A stretch of 51,117 nt of DNA from Streptomyces sp. NBC_01549 (GTDB lineage Bacteria; Actinomycetota; Actinomycetes; Streptomycetales; Streptomycetaceae), in NCBI RefSeq assembly GCF_026339955.1, contig NZ_JAPEPW010000009.1, positions 1-51,117 of the forward strand, written 5' to 3'. Under the pieces are notes generated by a model that was given only the letters and a program-made list of their open reading frames with translations, was not told the origin of the DNA and ran no database searches. Below, piece after piece: positions 21,101-27,100 of this stretch; position 1 is the first letter of the stretch; every line of letters begins with the position of its first letter. A program made the position numbers and the translations under genes.

Positions 21101-24100
21101 GGCGCAGCTCCAGCAGGGCCTGGTCCAGCCCGTCGCCGATCAGGGCGTCCAGACTGGGGCCGGGTGCCTGCGGGCGCGGCTCCAGCAGGGCCTGGTCCAG
21201 CAGGGCCTGCCGGAGCCGCGCCGTGTCCGGGTTCGACCCGGTGGGCCGCGGTTCCCGGAGTGCCCGGCTGCCGTCGCCGGCAGCCGGGCCGTCGACCACG
21301 TGGGTCTCACCGGTGACCGAAGGCCGGCGGAGGGCGGTGTGACCGGCGGGGGCCGAGACGCGACCGACCAGACGGCCCCCGTTGCCGCGAAGGGACCGAA
21401 CGGGCTCATGGGTGACGCCCCTTCCCCCGTCGTCCTCGGTCCGCGGCTGCCCGTTCGGTGCGAGTGCCGCCAGACCCGGGCGCGGGCCGCGGTCTTCGAC
21501 CGCTCCGGCCCTGCTCGACCGGCCTCGCTCGCCTCCGCGGGAGAACCAAGCGCGCTCGGCACCAGGCTGTGGTCCGGAAGCAGGGGGACTGGACGGGTGG
21601 GACGTGGTGATGTCGTCGACGGGGAGCGGAGGGTGAGGTTCCGGGGCGGCGGGGAGGGCGGGACCCCAAAACAGGCTGTGTTCGAAGTCGTTGAGCGTGT
21701 GATGCGCATGAGCAGGGTCATGGGTGTAGGAGCGGGCGCCATGCAAAAGGTCCCAATAGTCCCGTGCCCCAAGGCTTTCGGTGGGCCGCATCCGAGCCTC
21801 TGCGGCCGACTTGCGCAGGCGTGCCAGATCCGAGAGGTGGAGCCGCAGACTCTGTTGCTCCGGGTCGTTCAGCCGCATGCGTTCCACAGCCCAGGCGCCC
21901 TCCAGCAGGAGGGGGTAATCCGCCCGGTCCTCCACCGCCGCGGTGAACACATGGCGCAGGAACCGCACCAGCGCCAGCAGGGTCTCCGGGGTGGGCCGGG
22001 CCCCGCCCTGGCGCCTCTGGAGCTCCCCGGCCAGCTCCGCGAGCCGGTCCGAAGTCGGCAACGGCCGGAACTCGACCATACGGGCCGTGTCGCCGCCCGA
22101 AACCCCGAAGGGTTCGGACATCGTGTCGGGAAGGACATTGCCCTTCCCGTTGGGTGCGTAGACCGCGTCGTACAGGTCGCTGACCTGATCCACCAGTTGC
22201 TGGGCGGGAGGATCATCCCACAGCGGGTCGGCATCGGCTGGTATCGCGCCGGATTTGCAGGCGGTGAGGGCCATGGTTCGCCGGAACGGGGGGCGGCCGG
22301 GCTCGGCGGCGGGACGGGGCCGACTGAAGCTCGGCCTGCGCCGCAATACCTGCGCCAACTCTGCCGCAGTCGCCCTCACCATTCCCGCACCGGTCGGCAC
22401 TCTGAATGTCGCATCATTGCCGTGCAGGTCGAGCCAGTAGGAGGGCCTTTCGGCAGCCGACCAGGGCACCGACAGCATCCGTACGCCGTTCGGAGGCAGG
22501 TACCTGCCGTCGGAGGTAATGTCTTCTGGATATCTGAGCCGATACCGCGTTATCTCGGCCAGACTGCGCAGCGAGCTGGCCTCTTGGCCAGGCCGTTCGG
22601 CGTCAGAAAGAAATGATCGGCCGAACGGAGTGCCCTGCCAGTCCACGAGCGGGAACGACTGGTAGGTCACCCCTCCTGGCCGCCGGCTCACGTAACCCGC
22701 GGGCAGGTCGCCGGGGCGGGAGCGCACCCACACACCCGGTGAACGTCGAGAGCGCTCGTCCTCGTGTGGTCTCATCACGAGGACGTTCCCGTCCAGCTGA
22801 GACGTGAACGAGAGTTCCTCGGTATAGGCCCACACGTCACGCCCGGTCCGGTCGGCGACCAGGCGGGGCAGTTCGAGGTCCCCATCGCCCATGTGACTCG
22901 CGGCAAGGACGATTTCTGTGGCTTCGCGCCCGGACCGGACGAGATCCGCAGACAGCAGGTTGGCGAACTCCTCGTGACTGAGTGCGAGCCAACGGTTGGC
23001 GGCACTGCTCCAGACCGCCACAGTCCTGCTGCTATCCATATAGACTGCTCGGACGCTGTACGGGACTCTCCCGGGCCCGTGCCACGGCGCCTTGACCAGC
23101 GAGTCCGCAGCCTGATCTCGTGACCTAAGCGGGTCGGGGGCCATGACGGCATCGGTCCGCAACGGCCGGGCGACGTCCATGTCACTGCTCTTGTAGGTCC
23201 AGTCACGGCCCGGATTACCGTGGGCGTCAAAGGACTGACTGACATCCTGCAGCAACGCCGACTCAGCGTGATATGCGCGCAGTTGCTGAGCGGAGCCGGC
23301 CCGCGTGTCCCGCACGGCCACCTCGACCAGCCAAGGCAGAGCGCTGTCATCCAGGTCCGCGGAATCGGCCAGGTGCAGCACATACCGGATCATCGCGTCG
23401 GGACTGTGGATGCCCAGTTCCCTGCCGTCCTGGTCCAGCAGACCACGCACCAGGGCCTCGGGAGAGATACCAGGACGCGGCGCGAAGGGCATGGGCATGG
23501 GCACGGCCCGCGGTCCGGGTGCAGGCGTCGGCCTGATGTCCGTGCGCGGCCGCCGGAAGCCCGGCGACAGGCCTCCGACGCGGCCGGATCGGCTGATCGC
23601 GGTGGGGCTACCGTCATCCATTCTGTCGGCGCGGGTGAAGTACCGGCCGTGAACATGTGGCAGGCCGTCCGCCTGGACACCGTCGATGTCCCGTGTCGGC
23701 GTGGCGGACGAACGGGAGGATGCGGCGCTGTTCTCGTGGACCGTGGTATCGGACCGCGGGGTCGGTGTCGGGGTCTGACGGGAGTCGGGGGTGAGGGAGT
23801 CGGCCGGCCGATCCGTCCTGCGGCCGGACCCTCGATCCTCACGCGACGTCAGAACCTCGTGGTCCGACGCCGTGTCCATCGTCGCGTCGGGGCGCGGACC
23901 GACCGCCCCGTCCCGGGCGTGCGGCGCGGACGCGGGCTGCGAGACGTCGGGCGCCGGCGCCTCCCCGTCCCGGGGGGAGGCGTCGGGCGCCGGGCTGAGT
24001 CCGGTGCTGTCGCCGGGTTCGTCGAAACGCTCGGTGGCGGCGTCGCGGCGGAACCGCCCGCCCTCGGTGGCCTCGTGGCTGAGCCAGTCGCCGGTGTCGA

Positions 24101-27100
24101 GCCCCTTCGGGCCGAAGTTCGCGTGGAAGGACTCGAACCAGTCGCGACGGGTCATGTCCGCGATGCGGTCCCATTCCTCGTCCTGCGCACCGCGGCCTGC
24201 CGCCGCTTCGCGAGTGCCCTGGGCCCACCGGCCCAGGCCGTCGGTGGCGTCGGCCTCGAAGGCCAGGTGACCTTCCAGCCCGTCACCGAGGTGGCGGCGT
24301 AGCTCCCGCCATGCGTGCACAGCCGCCGCGTCCACCTCGCCGGGCGGCGGCGTGTGGGGCGGCCCCCCGGGCTCCGCGGTGTCCCGGGACGGCGCCGCGG
24401 CGGTGAACCTGCCGAAGCGCTCGTCGAACAGGGAGGTGACACGGTCGACGTGCCCGTCGGTGAAGCGTTCCGCCGCGTCCTGCGCGATTCCCGGCGCTCG
24501 CGCGGCCAGGATCTGCGCCGCCTCGTACCGGGCGGCGCCCTCCTCCGCCCGGCGGGCCACCGCGGCCGCCAGGCGGCGCTCCACGTTCGCCGACGAGGTG
24601 AGGTCATCGATGATCCGCCGTCCTCCGTCAGGGTCCCGGTCGGGAAGCCGGGCCCAGTCGTCCAGACGGGCGTGCATCTCGGTGCCGAGGCCCTCCGCGG
24701 CGCTCCTCTGCGCCGCCACGTCGGCCTGCCGCAGGTCCAGCACGAATTCCCGACGGAAGACGTCGCCCGCCTCGCCCGGCCCGTCCAGTGCCGTCCGCCA
24801 CCGTTCGGTACCCGCCGTCCTCCGCACGGCGTCGATCGCCTCATGGGCGGCGGCTTCCTTGGCGGCCTGCAGTTCGACGCGGTCGGACAACTCCCGCAGC
24901 CTTGCCGCACGCACCTCCTCCCAGCGGCGGTCGGCCTCGGCCTGCCCGGCGCCGGAGCGCCGCGGGGAATCGAGATCGCCGCGGATCTCGGCGAGATCCC
25001 GGTCGACTTCGGTCAGCCACTCATTCCGCAGCCGCTCGCGGCCGCTCTCCGACAGTTCCCGGACGCGGTCTCCGCCCGTCGCCCGATCCGGGCCCGCGGC
25101 GCGCGCTCCGGCCCGGTCGGCGATCGTGTCGAACTCACCGGCGGCGGTGTGCCGGACCCGCTCATCGGCCTCCGTCCGCTCGAACAGCCTCGTGACCCGG
25201 GAACGCAGTCCCCGGTCCATCAGCTCGGCCACCGCACGCCCGGCCCCACGGATCAGTGGCTCCGGCCCCGAGGCCAGCGAGGAGGGGGTGAGGAGCCGCC
25301 CCATCTCCGTTCGCACCGAGCGCTCCACAGCCCGCTCGGCCTCCTCCAGCAGCCGTTCGGCGCGTGTCCCCGCCTGGACCGGCACGCCGCCTTCGCCGTC
25401 TCCCGGGGGACGATCGGTCAGCAGCAGGCGATCGGCGCCGGACCGGGGCCCTGGCCCGGATCCCGGACGTGGCTCCGCCCAGCCGTCCAGCCACTGCCGC
25501 CGCTCCGGGGGAAGCGCCGCCCGCCACTGCTCGAACGCCGTGCGAACGGCAAGTGACGCCTGCTCCACTCCGTGCTCGGTGACCCATTGCCGGTCCAGGA
25601 AGTCCCGCAGTCCCGGCCAGCTGTCGAACCCGCCGTCTCCCCCGTCGTCCAGCTGCTGCCGAAGCCGTTGCTCGGCGGCCTCGTAGGCCTTGGCCACCGC
25701 CGGCCCGTACCGCTCGTGCGGGAGCGGGTTCTGCGCTGGTGCCGCGCCGTCACCGGGCCTCTCCTGCGCCGTCGCGGGGGTAACACCGTCCAGGTTCGGA
25801 CGGGGTGCGGAACCGTCGGTGGTGTGCGGGAGCGCCGACGCCTCTCCCCCTCGGTCCCCCTCCGCCGTCGTCTCCGCCGAAGTCTCCGCCGACGCCTCTC
25901 CCCCTCGGTCCCCCTCCGCCGTCGTCTCCGCCGACGGACCGCGGCCCAGCCGGTCGGCGGCCCACCGCTCGAATCCGGCGTCCAGGTGATCGTGCCGCGC
26001 GGCGTCCAGCTGTGCCTGCGCCAGCTCGACCTCTCGCTCTCCGGCGATCCGTGACTGCTCGTCGAACCACTGCTCCGCGTGCGACGCGGCCCGCTCCGAC
26101 GCCGAGTGAGCCGGGGAGAAATACCGCTGTGTCCCCTCCGGCGCGGGAAGCGACGGGCCGAGGTTGCGGTGCAGGTCCCGCAGGAACTGCCGTGCATTCG
26201 TGCGGACTTGATCCGCGGCCGGCCCGGTGCCAGGGCCGTGCCCCTGCGCGAGCACCTGTCGCTCGACCCATTCCTCCTGTTCCCGGCGGGTCAACCGCCG
26301 CAGCGGCGCGTCGGCACCGGCGTCATGAGACGACGGCGCGGCGTCCCCCTGGCGGTCCCTTTCCTTCACGAGACGATCCACCAGCGATTCCACCGCCGAC
26401 CGGCCGTGCTCACCCGGCGCGGGCTCTGCGGCCGACCCCGCGTGAGGACCGCCCGCCGACGCCGACGCAGACGCCGTCGCCGTCGCCGTCGCCGGGATGG
26501 GAGCCTCGGTGCGGGGCGAGGACGAGGACGCGAACGGCTCGGCCGGGCCGGCTTCCGGGCCGGCTTCCGGGCCGGCTTCCGGGCCGGCACCCCGGACCGC
26601 CGACGACCCCCCCGCCGGAACAACCCCGTCGGTGCCCCGGACCGCACCGGCATCAGCGCGGGCAGGAGTGGACCCGGAGTCAGCGGCGGGGCCGGCCGCA
26701 GTGGCGGCTGTCTGGGGGACGGCGCGCTGGGTGTCCACCGGGACGGCCGACTCTCGACGCCCGACGCCCGGCCCAGCCCCATCTGCGGTTCTGGTGGGGC
26801 CCGGTGCGGTCCTGCCGGGCTCCGCACCGACCGCGCCCCCACCGCCCGCCGCGACGGAATCGCGGGCCGGGACACCGGCGACCGTGGCTGTGGTCTCCGG
26901 ACCAGGGCCTGGCGCCGCGCCGGTGCGGATGCCCTCCGCCGGCGCGGGACCAGGGCCTGGCGCCGCGCCGGTGGGAATGCCCTCCGCCGGCGCGGCGGGT
27001 CCGGTGAGAACTGTCGGAACGGAGCCCGCCGCGCCGCCCCCGCCACGGACCTGACCGGCGCCCGTGACGGCGACACCTTCCCCACGACCCCCGCCACGGA

